From CAYGHE01 sp964349805 (GTDB lineage: Bacteria; Patescibacteriota; Saccharimonadia; Saccharimonadales; Saccharimonadaceae): 64,000 nt of DNA. The stretch covers positions 12,990-76,989 of the forward strand of contig CAYGHE010000003.1 of the NCBI GenBank assembly GCA_964349805.1. The letters run 5' to 3'. This document shows, one piece after another, positions 50,558 to 60,531 of the stretch (its first letter is position 1; each line of letters starts with the position of its first letter). The notes under the pieces are model-generated. The model worked only from the letters and a program-made list of their open reading frames with translations, was not told the DNA's origin and ran no database searches. Made by a program: the position numbers and the translations under genes.

Positions 50558-52440
50558 TGGCGAAAAAACAACCCACCCCAGAACAGATATCGGCTCAACA
50601 ACAAGCCTCGGAACAGGCTGAAGTAGAGCAAGCCTTCCTGAAAGGCGTGACGACCTTGCGCGATTTAATTGCGCCAAGCAACCTGGATATTCATTCTTCG
50701 TATTTCCGTCTGGGTACCAAATACGGCCGCGTCCTATATATCTATGGGTACCCCCGCCAAATTTACACTGGATGGTTAAGTCCTATCATTAACATCGATG
50801 AAGTGCTGGACGCCAGTATTTATATCTACCCGGTAGAAAGCCAAGTGGTATTAAATAACCTGCGCAAAAAAGTGACTCAACTAGAGGCTTCTATGACTAT
50901 CAACGCCGAGAAAAGCCGAGTGCGTGACCCAGCACTAGAAGCAGCCGTTAGTGACGCCGAAGAACTTCGAGACCAACTACAAATGGGCGCTGAGCGGTTT
51001 TTCCGTTTTGGGCTTTACGTGACTATTTACGCCGATAGTCTTGATGAGCTTAACTTCGTACAACACAAAATCGAAACTATTTTCGGCCAACAAATGGTAT
51101 TTAGCAAAGTTGCCGGTAGCCAGCAAGAACAAGGCCTTAATAGCACGATTCCACAAATGGTCGACCAGCTACAAATCCGTCGCAACATGAACACGGGCGC
51201 TATTTCTACTAGTTTCCCGTTCACTAGCGCCGACCTTACCCAGGAAAGCGGTGTTCTCTACGGAATCAACATGCACAACAACGGCCTAGTTATATTTGAC
51301 CGCTTTTCGCTAGAGAACGCCAATATGGTGGTGTTTGCTAAATCTGGAGCCGGTAAATCGTTTGCTGTCAAACTTGAAGCTTTGCGTAGCATGATGACGG
51401 GCAGTGAAGTAATTATTATCGACCCTGAAAATGAATATCAAAAAATGTGTGACGCGGTCGGCGGTAGCCATATCAGGTTAAGCTTGAATTCCGATACTCG
51501 GGTTAATCCGTTTGATTTGCCTCGTGTAATCGATAGTGACGAAGCAGCCGATGCTTTGCGCGCCAACCTAGTGACCTTGCATGGACTATTCCGCTTAATG
51601 CTTGGCGGTCAGCAAACTGTCACTGCGTCTGGAGCTGTAATACCGGCTCTTTCTCCTGCCGAAGAAGCCGACCTTGACCAAGCCTTGATCGATACTTATG
51701 CCCGAGTCGGAATAACCAGCGACCCACTAACACATAATTCACAGCCGCCAACAGTTAGTGATCTATACGATACTTTATTGCATATGGGTGGTAGCGGTCC
51801 ACAACTAGCGCAGCGACTACGTAAGTACACGACTGGGACATTCGCTGGTATCTTCTCTCAGCAATCCAATATAGATATCAACAACGGCCTGGTAGTGTTT
51901 AATATCCGCGACCTAGAAGACGAGTTACGGCCCGTCGCTATGTACATTGTGCTAAGCCATATCTGGAACATCACGCGAACCGAAAAGAAAAAACGCCTAC
52001 TAATAGTAGATGAGGCTTGGCAATTAATGAAATACGATGATTCGGCGAACTTTTTGTTCAGCCTTGCTAAGCGTGCTCGCAAATATTACTTAGGGCTTAC
52101 AACCATAACCCAGGACGTCGAAGATTTCATGAGCAGTAAAATGGGGCGGGCTATTGTAGCCAACAGCTCTATGCAGTTGTTACTAAAGCAGTCGTCTAGC
52201 GCCGTCGACGTACTCTCGGATGTCTTTAAATTAACCGAGGAAGAAAAGAAGCGACTAGCCAACTTCCCAGTAGGGCAAGGTTTGTTCTTTGCGGGTCAAA
52301 GCCACGTGCATATCCAAGTAGAAGCCAGTCCAACCGAGAAAGAATTGATTACCACTAACCCTCAAGAATCTGGCAAGGTCGCGCCGATTCAAGAAATACC
52401 GACAGAATCGTCTCCTACCGCAAATAACCCTAACGAGTAA
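50557..52440 (+). CDS. VirB4-family type IV secretion ATPase
   Basis: 627 residues. The cytoplasmic motor of the secretion system. The N-terminal third is a VirB4-type domain (YGRVLYIYGYPRQIYTGWLSPIINIDEVLD), Walker A is FAKSGAGKSF near residues 260-268, an EIIIIDPENEYQ-type strand follows, Walker B is LLIVDEAWQLM near residue 480, then SLAKRARKYYLGLTTITQDVEDFM, all diagnostic. It starts at the previous gene's stop (TAATG). No relaxase, VirD4 or VirB11 gene is nearby. Confidence 0.93.
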   Translation: MAKKQPTPEQISAQQQASEQAEVEQAFLKGVTTLRDLIAPSNLDIHSSYFRLGTKYGRVLYIYGYPRQIYTGWLSPIINIDEVLDASIYIYPVESQVVLNNLRKKVTQLEASMTINAEKSRVRDPALEAAVSDAEELRDQLQMGAERFFRFGLYVTIYADSLDELNFVQHKIETIFGQQMVFSKVAGSQQEQGLNSTIPQMVDQLQIRRNMNTGAISTSFPFTSADLTQESGVLYGINMHNNGLVIFDRFSLENANMVVFAKSGAGKSFAVKLEALRSMMTGSEVIIIDPENEYQKMCDAVGGSHIRLSLNSDTRVNPFDLPRVIDSDEAADALRANLVTLHGLFRLMLGGQQTVTASGAVIPALSPAEEADLDQALIDTYARVGITSDPLTHNSQPPTVSDLYDTLLHMGGSGPQLAQRLRKYTTGTFAGIFSQQSNIDINNGLVVFNIRDLEDELRPVAMYIVLSHIWNITRTEKKKRLLIVDEAWQLMKYDDSANFLFSLAKRARKYYLGLTTITQDVEDFMSSKMGRAIVANSSMQLLLKQSSSAVDVLSDVFKLTEEEKKRLANFPVGQGLFFAGQSHVHIQVEASPTEKELITTNPQESGKVAPIQEIPTESSPTANNPNE

Positions 52441-52447
52441 ATAAATT

Positions 52448-54799
52448 ATGGCCGAACCCGCCCGCAAGCAAAGCCAAGACCCCGAAATCAAGCCAGACAT
52501 AAAGCCGCGCTTCGGTGTTGTGCAGGGTGGCGGAGAAAGCACCCCCGGCAGAGGGTCTCTGAGCGTCGTTAACGACAGTGAAGAAAATCCTGTAACGCCA
52601 ACAAGTAACGATGATGTGGCTGAGCAAGAAGCTAACCCTGCAGGAGGCTGGAATAACCAGTACGATGGCCCGCCATCTCTAAGAGGTGGGGGTAAGAAAA
52701 AAAGTGCCCTGATTACAATTCTAATTACTTTAGGGTTGGCAGGTTTGGGGATTGGTTTTGTCGGACTACCATCAATGCTCCTCCCAAGCATACAAGCAAA
52801 CGCTACCGCGACAAATGATTCTCGGAGCACAATATTAGAACGGCGCTTAGCCAGGATGTTTGATCAAAAAATGAATGCTTCTGGCGGCCTCTGCTCGACA
52901 AGTCTTGTGCGCTGCAGGGTTAACCTAGTGCCGAAGGGTTTTATAGATGCCCTAGCAAAGCGAGGCATTGCAGCTATTGGCCATAGCCATTCTGGCGGTA
53001 GGTATTTAAACCAAAACCCGACGCACTTCGACATACCTGACGGCAGGGGTGGGCACAGACGCATCCAAGCTTCCGAGTTTACTAGCGAATATAAAAATAA
53101 TCGAGCCTTTAGAGCCAGTGTTAAAAAAGCTTACAACATGCGTTATCTGGCTTACACCGGTAACTTTATGAAAAAGGTATTTTTTAATAAATTCTCGCTA
53201 CGGAAATCAGGAGGGATGGCGGCGGCTAGCTCCGATCTTACTCAGTCTAATGCCAACTCTCAGTTAGCAGAAAGGACTCGTTCACCGCACGGAGACGATT
53301 CTCCCGACGCCAAGAAAAGTACCTTTAGGGATAGGGTGCGAAGCCTAGTGGATCGTACCGCTAAGAAATCCCGATTAACTGGCGGTGACCCGGTTTTGAT
53401 GGTTGGGATGGTGTCGTGCGCCGCTATTAATTTACCTCAATTTATTGCCGGAACTTACAGGGCTATCCAACTAGCCCAGATTTTAGTGCTTACCCATGAT
53501 ATGGTTCTTTCCCCGTCTAGCATGCAAATGGCTGGCGATATAGAATCAGAAAAGCTTTCTGCTATTGGACATTTGTTAACCGAAAAAGTGGCTAGCGAGG
53601 AGGGCGGGACCCCCAAGTCAGCGATGGACTCGCCAGTACTTCTTAGCGCACTTGGTATAAATACAGGTAAGGCTGAGGCTTCGGATTATATACCTGGTCG
53701 CGAGGCTTTTAGTAATTCGCTCGTTACATCCACCGCTGCGTTAAGTGCTAGCACAAGAACTGCTTGTAGCCAGATACTTAGTCCTCAAGCAGCCGTCGCT
53801 TCAACAGCTATAACAGCAGCTGTCGGCGCGTCAACTCTAGGTGCTGGAGCCATAGCGATTGCTGTTGCGAAAGCGTTGGGTAAGCTTGCTGTTACATTTG
53901 GTGCTATTGACGCCACCGTGCAAGTCGCCGAGAATGCCGGCCTGATCGATGCTATGGCAGACTTAGCCTATGAGGCCTCCGAGGGAGTTGTTGGTAATTA
54001 TGTCGAGGGTGCCCGTGGGGAAGAGTTAGGAGACGCACTTGGTGTTGGCCTAACCTCATATTTTTCTCAAGCATCTCTAGCGGGAGGAGCGGCACCACTG
54101 ACCATGGAGCAGACTTCCGGATTTATCGCTGTGATGGATGAAGTAGAAAATGACTACCGCGAGGAGGCTATAGCCACCCTTAGTCCTTTTGACATCTCCA
54201 GCCCCTACACTTTCTTGGGCAGTATAGTGTCCGACTTTGCGCTTAACATTAAAACTTCCTCCAATCCTGCCACATCTATATCTTCTCTGTTTGGATATCT
54301 GCTAAAAACCCCCTCAAAGCTTTCCCCAACAGTATCAGCCCTAGAAGACCGGGTTGATGCACAATGTGGCTACGCTGGTGTATTTAACCTGGACGAAGAG
54401 TTGGCTATAAATCTAGCTGGATATCCTTGCGCTGGAATACCTGCAGAGTATTTAGGCATGTCCGTAGAGGAGGTTCTCAATATAGTTGAAGGTGAAATAG
54501 ACCCAGAGACTGGCGAACCCCTAGAAGATAGTGAGCTTGCTATGATGATTGCCGACTGTAGCGAGGGTGATTTAGAAGGCGTAAGAGGTTGTGTAATAGA
54601 GGGAACAGATAGTAGCCAATCTACGTATACTGTTTGTGATAACGAAGCCAACATACAGGATGATGGTTCTTGTTCGGGCAGTTTAGTCACTCGAACTATA
54701 ACGGTTAGCGGTTTGGACGCACGCAAAAGAGCCGCCTTTTCTATCTATTTATTCGACAAGCAAATAAACGACATATTGGACGGCAGCGATGAAGCATAG
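52448..54799 (+). CDS. Secretion-locus membrane protein with long outer domain
   Basis: 783 residues. Residues 1-95 are polar and disordered; a membrane helix spans ~95-117 (ALITILITLGLAGLGIGFVGLP); residues ~120-480 are outer or cytoplasmic with basic and Ser-rich stretches and a Cys pair (GGLCSTSLVRCRVNL); a second hydrophobic Ala-rich segment lies near 455-490 (AVGASTLGAGAIAIAVAKALG); later parts hold further Cys (DAQCGYAGVF, GYPCAGIP, DCSEGDLEGVRGC). The function is unknown. Position between VirB4 and the wall hydrolase suggests an outer structural part of the machine. The last codons overlap the next gene's start by 11 bases. Confidence 0.7.
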   Translation: MAEPARKQSQDPEIKPDIKPRFGVVQGGGESTPGRGSLSVVNDSEENPVTPTSNDDVAEQEANPAGGWNNQYDGPPSLRGGGKKKSALITILITLGLAGLGIGFVGLPSMLLPSIQANATATNDSRSTILERRLARMFDQKMNASGGLCSTSLVRCRVNLVPKGFIDALAKRGIAAIGHSHSGGRYLNQNPTHFDIPDGRGGHRRIQASEFTSEYKNNRAFRASVKKAYNMRYLAYTGNFMKKVFFNKFSLRKSGGMAAASSDLTQSNANSQLAERTRSPHGDDSPDAKKSTFRDRVRSLVDRTAKKSRLTGGDPVLMVGMVSCAAINLPQFIAGTYRAIQLAQILVLTHDMVLSPSSMQMAGDIESEKLSAIGHLLTEKVASEEGGTPKSAMDSPVLLSALGINTGKAEASDYIPGREAFSNSLVTSTAALSASTRTACSQILSPQAAVASTAITAAVGASTLGAGAIAIAVAKALGKLAVTFGAIDATVQVAENAGLIDAMADLAYEASEGVVGNYVEGARGEELGDALGVGLTSYFSQASLAGGAAPLTMEQTSGFIAVMDEVENDYREEAIATLSPFDISSPYTFLGSIVSDFALNIKTSSNPATSISSLFGYLLKTPSKLSPTVSALEDRVDAQCGYAGVFNLDEELAINLAGYPCAGIPAEYLGMSVEEVLNIVEGEIDPETGEPLEDSELAMMIADCSEGDLEGVRGCVIEGTDSSQSTYTVCDNEANIQDDGSCSGSLVTRTITVSGLDARKRAAFSIYLFDKQINDILDGSDEA

Positions 54800-56078
54800 T
54801 TTTGCTCGCCGCAGATCTTTTAAAAAAATCGGATACGTATCATTTTCTGTGATGTTTTACATACTTTCTAATATTATTTTTTTTCAACCCGCCCTAGCTA
54901 TAGATAAAGAGTTCTATTCTTTAAATGAAATTCTTTTTTATGATCCAACCGACACAGGGTTTGACTCTTGCGACGAGCTGGGCTTAAAAAATCAAGATTA
55001 TCTCGGTAATACCATACTGTCAGCCGCTCAGGTTGCTGCCATAGAGAGTAATAAATCCTTCTACGAATCTTCGGCAACAACGGCGAATATACCTTGGCAA
55101 CTTTTAGCAGCCGTGCACTACAGAGAAACAAGACTCAAAAAGGAAGGCCCCAGCAATGGATATGGCCCCTACCAGATTACTCCTAGTGGTTATAGGGTTG
55201 GACCGTATTCTGATGAAGAATTCCAAGAAGCTACAGATGCCGCTGCTGCGTTCTTGAGAAATAAAGCAGGTGATAGAAACTTGTCGGATTTAGATAATAT
55301 AAAATTTACTCTTTTTGCCTATAATGGCGCCGCTGGTGTTTATAAAACACAAGCCCGAAACCTAGGATTTAGCGATGAAGAGGCAAACAATGGCGAAGGA
55401 TCTCCTTATGTTATGAACCGCTTTGACGCGCAAAGAGATCCAACAGTTGAACCTACGAAAACTAACGGTTCTTGGGGGCAGATAAAGTTTGACGCTGGAT
55501 CCATAGAATATCCCGCCAACATAGACTATGGAGCTTTTGTGGTTTATGAACTGTTATCGGCCGCCTGCACTAGTGGCGGTAGTTTAGCGAGTGGCGGCAT
55601 GTCATTGCAGGAGGCTGTTGAATTTATGGATGTTTACAAAAACAGCTCTGATAGCGTTAACTATATTGGTACCGCTGACAGAACCTGCGCGGGTGGCCCA
55701 CTATCAAATTGCGTGAGTTTCTCTTCATACTTTCTAAAAAAATATACCAATATAAATAGTGAGGGCTCAATGGGTAATGGTAGCCGAGTGGTTGGTAATT
55801 TAATCCTCAAGAATCCAGGTATTGCTAACGGAACACTTCCTCGTCCTTACGCTATTTTTAGTGTTGCGTCAGGTGTAACACAGTGTGGAAATGTTAAGTG
55901 TGGGCACACGGGCGTGATACTTGGTGTAGACATAGAAAGGGGCAAGGTTATCGTAGGAGAAGCAAACTGTAGCGGCCCCCTTAGTAACGATGGGGCCCGC
56001 GAATACAGCCTAGAGACATTTAGTAGTGGAGCATATACATACGTGTATAGTGACGGACTTTTGAAGGAGGGCCTGTAG
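54789..56078 (+). CDS. VirB1-like lytic transglycosylase plus CHAP hydrolase
   Basis: 429 residues: signal segment (IGYVSFSVMFYILSNIIFFQPALA), then a lysozyme-like transglycosylase domain with VHYRETRLKKEG (catalytic Glu in YRET), GPYQITPSGYR and FTLFAYNGAAGVY, then a linker and a CHAP amidase/endopeptidase domain with the nucleophile in SNCVSFSSYFLKK, His in CGHTGVILGVD and GEANC. The two activities cut glycan and peptide, opening the wall for the secretion apparatus. Start overlaps the previous gene, so expression is coupled. Confidence 0.85.
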   Translation: MKHSFARRRSFKKIGYVSFSVMFYILSNIIFFQPALAIDKEFYSLNEILFYDPTDTGFDSCDELGLKNQDYLGNTILSAAQVAAIESNKSFYESSATTANIPWQLLAAVHYRETRLKKEGPSNGYGPYQITPSGYRVGPYSDEEFQEATDAAAAFLRNKAGDRNLSDLDNIKFTLFAYNGAAGVYKTQARNLGFSDEEANNGEGSPYVMNRFDAQRDPTVEPTKTNGSWGQIKFDAGSIEYPANIDYGAFVVYELLSAACTSGGSLASGGMSLQEAVEFMDVYKNSSDSVNYIGTADRTCAGGPLSNCVSFSSYFLKKYTNINSEGSMGNGSRVVGNLILKNPGIANGTLPRPYAIFSVASGVTQCGNVKCGHTGVILGVDIERGKVIVGEANCSGPLSNDGAREYSLETFSSGAYTYVYSDGLLKEGL

Positions 56079-56079
56079 G

Positions 56080-56796
56080 ATGTATAGCAAGCGTAGAATA
56101 TTCATAGTGGCGGCTATATTTGCTTTGGTAGTAGTTATTCTATCTGTTATTTACGCCATTACCTACAAGCCATCAAGCGAAGAATTCAATGACGGCCTTT
56201 ATATAGAAAATTACGACGAAACCGTAGACAATCTACCAAACGAAAGAAAAGAAGCTGTTATGGCCGCCCTTTACAACATGGTCGAAGCAAACTCTCAAGA
56301 CAAAAAGGATATATCGTCTAGCACGGCCGTTATACGGGCAGGGTCTAACCATCAGGAGTTTAATAGCTCGATAAACGCCTACTTTGGTTCATTTATAGTT
56401 GATATTGAACGCGTAAGGCAGTCTTATATTATTTATTACACCCACTCTGACGATGAATCCAATACCGCCACCAAGGGTTACCCTGTGGTTATTAGATGTT
56501 TACCGACGGATAAACTGATTTACGAAGATTTCAATTGTAAAGATTTAGTAACGACAGAAGCTGGGGGTATAGATAGTATAGCGAATGAGCTTCCTTACTC
56601 CACACTTGATTATGAAATTTCAGCTGTTTTGGACAAGGATAATAATATTACTATAAATGTAAGATTGTTTCTGTCTGAAGCCGATTATCGAACCGGATCC
56701 AGGGATATTATAGAAAAACGTAAAAAAGACGTAGAAGACTGGTTTAGGCAAAAAGGCTTCAACCCCGAAGATTACATTATTAACTATAATTACTAA
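56080..56796 (+). CDS. Membrane-anchored extracytoplasmic protein at the end of the secretion locus
   Basis: 238 residues: a short basic start (MYSKRRIF), one membrane helix (IVAAIFALVVVILSVIYAITY), and ~200 outer residues with a Cys pair (IRCLPTDKLIYEDFNCKDL). The C-terminal part (YEISAVLDKDNNITINVRLFL, KKDVEDWFRQKGFNPEDY) is alpha/beta. Its one-helix plan is like VirB8/TcpC-type subunits, but there is no firm family match. It starts two bases after the hydrolase stop and converges with recF, overlapping by four bases. Confidence 0.65.
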   Translation: MYSKRRIFIVAAIFALVVVILSVIYAITYKPSSEEFNDGLYIENYDETVDNLPNERKEAVMAALYNMVEANSQDKKDISSSTAVIRAGSNHQEFNSSINAYFGSFIVDIERVRQSYIIYYTHSDDESNTATKGYPVVIRCLPTDKLIYEDFNCKDLVTTEAGGIDSIANELPYSTLDYEISAVLDKDNNITINVRLFLSEADYRTGSRDIIEKRKKDVEDWFRQKGFNPEDYIINYNY

Positions 56797-57833
56797 TCCG
56801 TAGATATTTCCGTGTAATTTTTATTACCTTTTAGTGGGTGAGTGCTGGTGATAATTGTCTGGTAAACATTAGTAGAACCGCTCAAAGCTTTTTGGCGTGC
56901 ATCATCTAATTCGCTAAAAACATCGTCTAGCAGAATAACTGGTTTTATATCCAGAACGCGTTCTATGATTTGAGCTTCAATTAACTTAAGAGCTACTGCA
57001 ATACTCCTAGTCTCACCTCTAGAGGCTGTTGTAGCAGCGGTTTCGCCGTTAAACTTGAACACTATGTCATGGCGATGAGCCCCCACGCTAGTAAAACCCA
57101 GTAAACTATCCCGATTATCATTGTTGGTTAATTCATTTAATAATCTCTGTTTTATATCTCCTATATAGGTGTGGGAATAGTGGGCCGAGATTATGTCGTT
57201 GGATTCAGATATAGATCCGTATATGTCGCTCAAAAGAGTGTTGATTTGCTCGATAAAAGCTATGCGCCTTTCTATAATATAAGCACCGTGCTCACTCAGC
57301 GCTATATTCCAAACAAAAACTTCGTCGGGTTTTTTGTGTGGGTTTTTAAGCAAGCTGTTGCGCTGCCTCAAAGCTCTTTCGTATTTTCGTATAGCGCTGC
57401 TATATACCGGGTCTAGTTGGCTTATGAGGCGGTCTATGAACTGTCTGCGACGGGCAGGGGAGCCACTTATTAACCTTAGATCCTCTGGCTCAAAAACCAC
57501 GGCAGGCAGTTTGTTTTTGGACAATAAGCGGTAAATAGTTTTGCCATTTATAGTAAACTTTTTGCGACGCTCTAATTGGTTGGTATTAAACGATGCGCTT
57601 CTGTTTCCGTGAGTTTCGGTCTCTAAATTAATCTTCCACTGTTTAGAGTTATGCCGCAAAACATCTGTGTCGCTACCCCTAAACGAAGATCCTTGAAGAG
57701 CTATGTAAACAGCTTCAATAACAGACGTTTTACCACTGCCATTTTTACCAGTTATGATTGTCGTTTTAGGTGAGAATTTAACTGTTAAATCTTTGTGGCA
57801 ACGTATGTTTTTAATTGAAACATTTTTGATCAT
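56793..57833 (-). CDS. recF: RecF recombination/replication-repair protein
   Basis: SMC-like ATPase loading RecA at gaps. Walker A ITGKNGSGKTSVIEAV is near residue 30, the signature SRGETRSIAVALKL and Walker B VILLDDVFSELDD are at the C-terminal end. 346 residues, normal. The ATG at 57833 shares its A with the dnaN stop (TGATG); an in-frame TTG just upstream was not used. Classic dnaA-dnaN-recF order. Confidence 0.95.
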   Translation of the reverse strand: MIKNVSIKNIRCHKDLTVKFSPKTTIITGKNGSGKTSVIEAVYIALQGSSFRGSDTDVLRHNSKQWKINLETETHGNRSASFNTNQLERRKKFTINGKTIYRLLSKNKLPAVVFEPEDLRLISGSPARRRQFIDRLISQLDPVYSSAIRKYERALRQRNSLLKNPHKKPDEVFVWNIALSEHGAYIIERRIAFIEQINTLLSDIYGSISESNDIISAHYSHTYIGDIKQRLLNELTNNDNRDSLLGFTSVGAHRHDIVFKFNGETAATTASRGETRSIAVALKLIEAQIIERVLDIKPVILLDDVFSELDDARQKALSGSTNVYQTIITSTHPLKGNKNYTEISTD

Positions 57834-58933
57834 CAACTTTTGAGAGGCATGATTACGTGATAGTAATCGGTGTTGTTATCGGCTGATTTAAGTATGGTTG
57901 GCGCTATCTTACCACTAAAACCAAATTCCACAGCCTCACCTTCGATAACCGACAAAGCCTCGCTTAAGTAGCGTGAATTAAGTGTTACTTGGCCGTCTTT
58001 TGTGACCTCAGCTTTAGCCTCTGAGGTGTTTTCCCCAAGCTCTGAGGCTATAGAGTGAACCGACAAACTTCCTTTGTTTTTATTAGCTGTCAAAGTCACA
58101 CTTCCACCTAAATCTCTCGAGAAAAGACCCGCTATTTTAGTGACCCGCACAAAATCGTCTCTGTTTAATTTGATATTAGTCTCGGAACTTTTTGGTATAA
58201 GTTGGCGGTAGTTAGGAAACTCACCATCTATTAAACGGCTAATTACCTCTGTCTCGTCAGTTCGAAAACGGACCTGGGTTTCATCAAATAAAACATCTAC
58301 TTCGTCTAGTTCGTCAGTAATAATTCGCAAAACTTCCTGAAGGGTTTGGGTTGGTATAATAGCCGCTATATTTTTATCGCTTTCCATCAAGCGTTTCTCG
58401 GAAAGTCTGTAGCCGTCAGTGGTCGCAAGGTACAGGTGTTTTTTATTAGTGTGCCAATATACACCCGTTAAAGTAGGGCGGGCAGGATCGCTGCTGGCTG
58501 CGATTATAACCTGAGATATTGACTGTTTAAAATCCTCAGAATTTAACGTATAACGAGTTGATGATTTTTCGTTTATTGTTGGTAGTTCTGGGAAATCGTC
58601 TGCAACCACGCCGTTTATGATGGATTTATATACACCACATTTGATATAAAGCTTGTTGTCTTTAACTTTAAGGTCTACTGATTCTTTGGGTAGGTTAGAA
58701 AGAAACTCAGATACAAGTTTAGCTGGAACTGTTATTGCACCTTGTTTTAAAACTTTCGCGCCAATATATCTGGTAATAGCTATTTCAAGGTTAGTGGCGG
58801 CTACGAGCAGGCGGTTCTTTTCTGTGCGTAAAAGAATATTTCCTAAAATAGGCAGTTGTGTTCGGTTACTAGCAATCCTACTAGCTAAGGCTAGGGCTTT
58901 ATTTAAATTTTCTTGGGTTACTGTAAGTTCCAT
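57833..58933 (-). CDS. dnaN: DNA polymerase III sliding clamp (beta subunit)
   Basis: 366 residues with the three-domain clamp plan: MELTVTQENLNKALALASRI at the start, LLVAATNLEIAITRYI, DDFPELPT, TGVYWHTNKKHLYLATTDGYRL in the second domain, and DGEFPNYRQLIPK with a C-terminal NTDYYHVIMPLKS. Completes the dnaA-dnaN-recF set and is coupled to recF. An AAAGGTAAT stretch lies before its ATG. Confidence 0.96.
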   Translation of the reverse strand: MELTVTQENLNKALALASRIASNRTQLPILGNILLRTEKNRLLVAATNLEIAITRYIGAKVLKQGAITVPAKLVSEFLSNLPKESVDLKVKDNKLYIKCGVYKSIINGVVADDFPELPTINEKSSTRYTLNSEDFKQSISQVIIAASSDPARPTLTGVYWHTNKKHLYLATTDGYRLSEKRLMESDKNIAAIIPTQTLQEVLRIITDELDEVDVLFDETQVRFRTDETEVISRLIDGEFPNYRQLIPKSSETNIKLNRDDFVRVTKIAGLFSRDLGGSVTLTANKNKGSLSVHSIASELGENTSEAKAEVTKDGQVTLNSRYLSEALSVIEGEAVEFGFSGKIAPTILKSADNNTDYYHVIMPLKS

Positions 58934-58983
58934 TATTATTACCTTTCTTTTTAATTTAACTTAGTGATAGTAGTAATGAGGGT

Positions 58984-59044
58984 TGTGGATAGTGGGTATA
59001 AGTACTATTTAACAGATACCGATTAATTTTATTGTTGTGGATAA
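58984..59044. promoter_or_regulatory. DnaA boxes between dnaA and dnaN
   Basis: tgtggatag (58984-58992) and tgtggataa (59036-59044) are DnaA boxes, the second a perfect match to TTATCCACA on the other strand. They lie in an AT-rich 242-base spacer without other gene. Confidence 0.75.
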
Positions 59045-59175
59045 GGATGTTTATGGGTTGGTTATGTTTTTGTGTAAAACAACCACTTCTACACAAAAGT
59101 ACTTGGTGGTAGTTTTTGTTACCAACTTGTTTTGTACAAGCAAGCCGCATTAAAACCACCAGGTTTTCACAGGTT

Positions 59176-60531
59176 TTAAACATACAACATCTCCCTAATT
59201 GATGAGACTTGTTCTCTAATCAAAAAATCTAATTTAATAGCTTTTTCTATTTTTTCTACAGAGTGGATGGCGGTGGTGTGATCTTTTCTACCTAGCTCAG
59301 CGGCTATTTTAGGAAAACTAAAATGCAACTCACTCCTCAGTAAGTACATGGCTATTTGGCGGGGTAATACTATGTGTTTATCGCGCTTGGGGCCTTTAAT
59401 TTCATTAATATCTAACTGGAAGTATTTACAAACTCTTTCTACGATCTGCTTTCCTGTCAGGTGTTGTGGTCTAGTTCGGCGCACGTTTCCTATCAAACCT
59501 TCGGCGGTGGAAATATCAGGTTCTATACCTCGCATTTCAGCGTAGGCTAGTAGTTGATTTAGAACACCCTCGAGCTCCCTAATGTTAGTCTTTATATTGG
59601 TCGCTAGGTATTCTACGGTTTCTTGTTTTAGATTAAACCCAGACAAAGAAGCCTTAGCGTTCAAAATGGCGCAACGGGTTTCAAAATCAGGCATTTGTAT
59701 ATCAATAGCCATGCCCATTTCAAAACGACTACGTAACCTTTCGGTTAATGTTGGGATGTTCTTCGGTGGTTTGTCACTGCTGATAATGATTTGCTTGTTG
59801 TTATGGTGCAAATGTTCGAAGGTGTGAAAGAATTCTTCCTGAGTCTTTTCTTTCCCGGCTATAAACTGCATATCGTCGACTATCAAAACATCAACATTAC
59901 GGTACTTACCAGAAAACCCCTTCTTTTTATAGCGTATGTGATCTAAGAATTCATTTACGAATGTTTCAGAACTTACATATAGAATACGTATCTTGGGGTT
60001 GTTTTTTATAATTTCATTACCAATAGCCTGCATAAGATGGGTTTTACCCAGACCCACGCCGCCGTAAAGATAAATCGGATTGTATTTTACACCAGGGTTA
60101 GCAGCTACTGCCTGAGAAGCGGTGTAAGCTAAATCATTACTGGACCCTACGATAAAATTATCAAATGTATAGCGCGGGTTTAATCCTCCGGCGACGGCCG
60201 GTGGCAAAGCAGCACCCATGTTTGGCTCGGCCTTAATAACGGCGTCAGGGCTTACGGTAACTTCTCTACTAGATTTGTTGCTTTTGTTGTGGGACTGGAT
60301 GGTGTAGGTGATTTGTTTGTTCTTTATGCCGTTTTTTTCTAAGACGAGTTTTACTTGATCATTAAACTTTACTTCAAATTGTTTTTTGGCGAATATATTA
60401 GGAACAGATATAACAACGCCTGTTTCGTCTTGGTCGATAAGCTCGGTATTTTTAAACCAAGTGGTGAATGTCGCGTGTGAAACCGAAAGCTCTATTTCGC
60501 CAAGAACGCTTTGCCACAGTGCATTATACAT
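59176..60531 (-). CDS. dnaA: Chromosomal replication initiator DnaA
   Basis: 451 residues. Domain I LWQSVLGEIELSVSHATFTTWF, a short polar linker, domain III with YGGVGLGKTHLMQA (Walker A), VLIVDDMQF (Walker B) and SSDKPPKNIPTLTERLRSRFEMG, and domain IV with AAELGRKDHTTAIHSVEKI for DnaA-box binding. The ATG at 60531 is preferred, with cAGGG nearby; a GTG further upstream would add an N-terminal stretch that does not fit domain I. Confidence 0.97.
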   Translation of the reverse strand: MYNALWQSVLGEIELSVSHATFTTWFKNTELIDQDETGVVISVPNIFAKKQFEVKFNDQVKLVLEKNGIKNKQITYTIQSHNKSNKSSREVTVSPDAVIKAEPNMGAALPPAVAGGLNPRYTFDNFIVGSSNDLAYTASQAVAANPGVKYNPIYLYGGVGLGKTHLMQAIGNEIIKNNPKIRILYVSSETFVNEFLDHIRYKKKGFSGKYRNVDVLIVDDMQFIAGKEKTQEEFFHTFEHLHHNNKQIIISSDKPPKNIPTLTERLRSRFEMGMAIDIQMPDFETRCAILNAKASLSGFNLKQETVEYLATNIKTNIRELEGVLNQLLAYAEMRGIEPDISTAEGLIGNVRRTRPQHLTGKQIVERVCKYFQLDINEIKGPKRDKHIVLPRQIAMYLLRSELHFSFPKIAAELGRKDHTTAIHSVEKIEKAIKLDFLIREQVSSIREMLYV

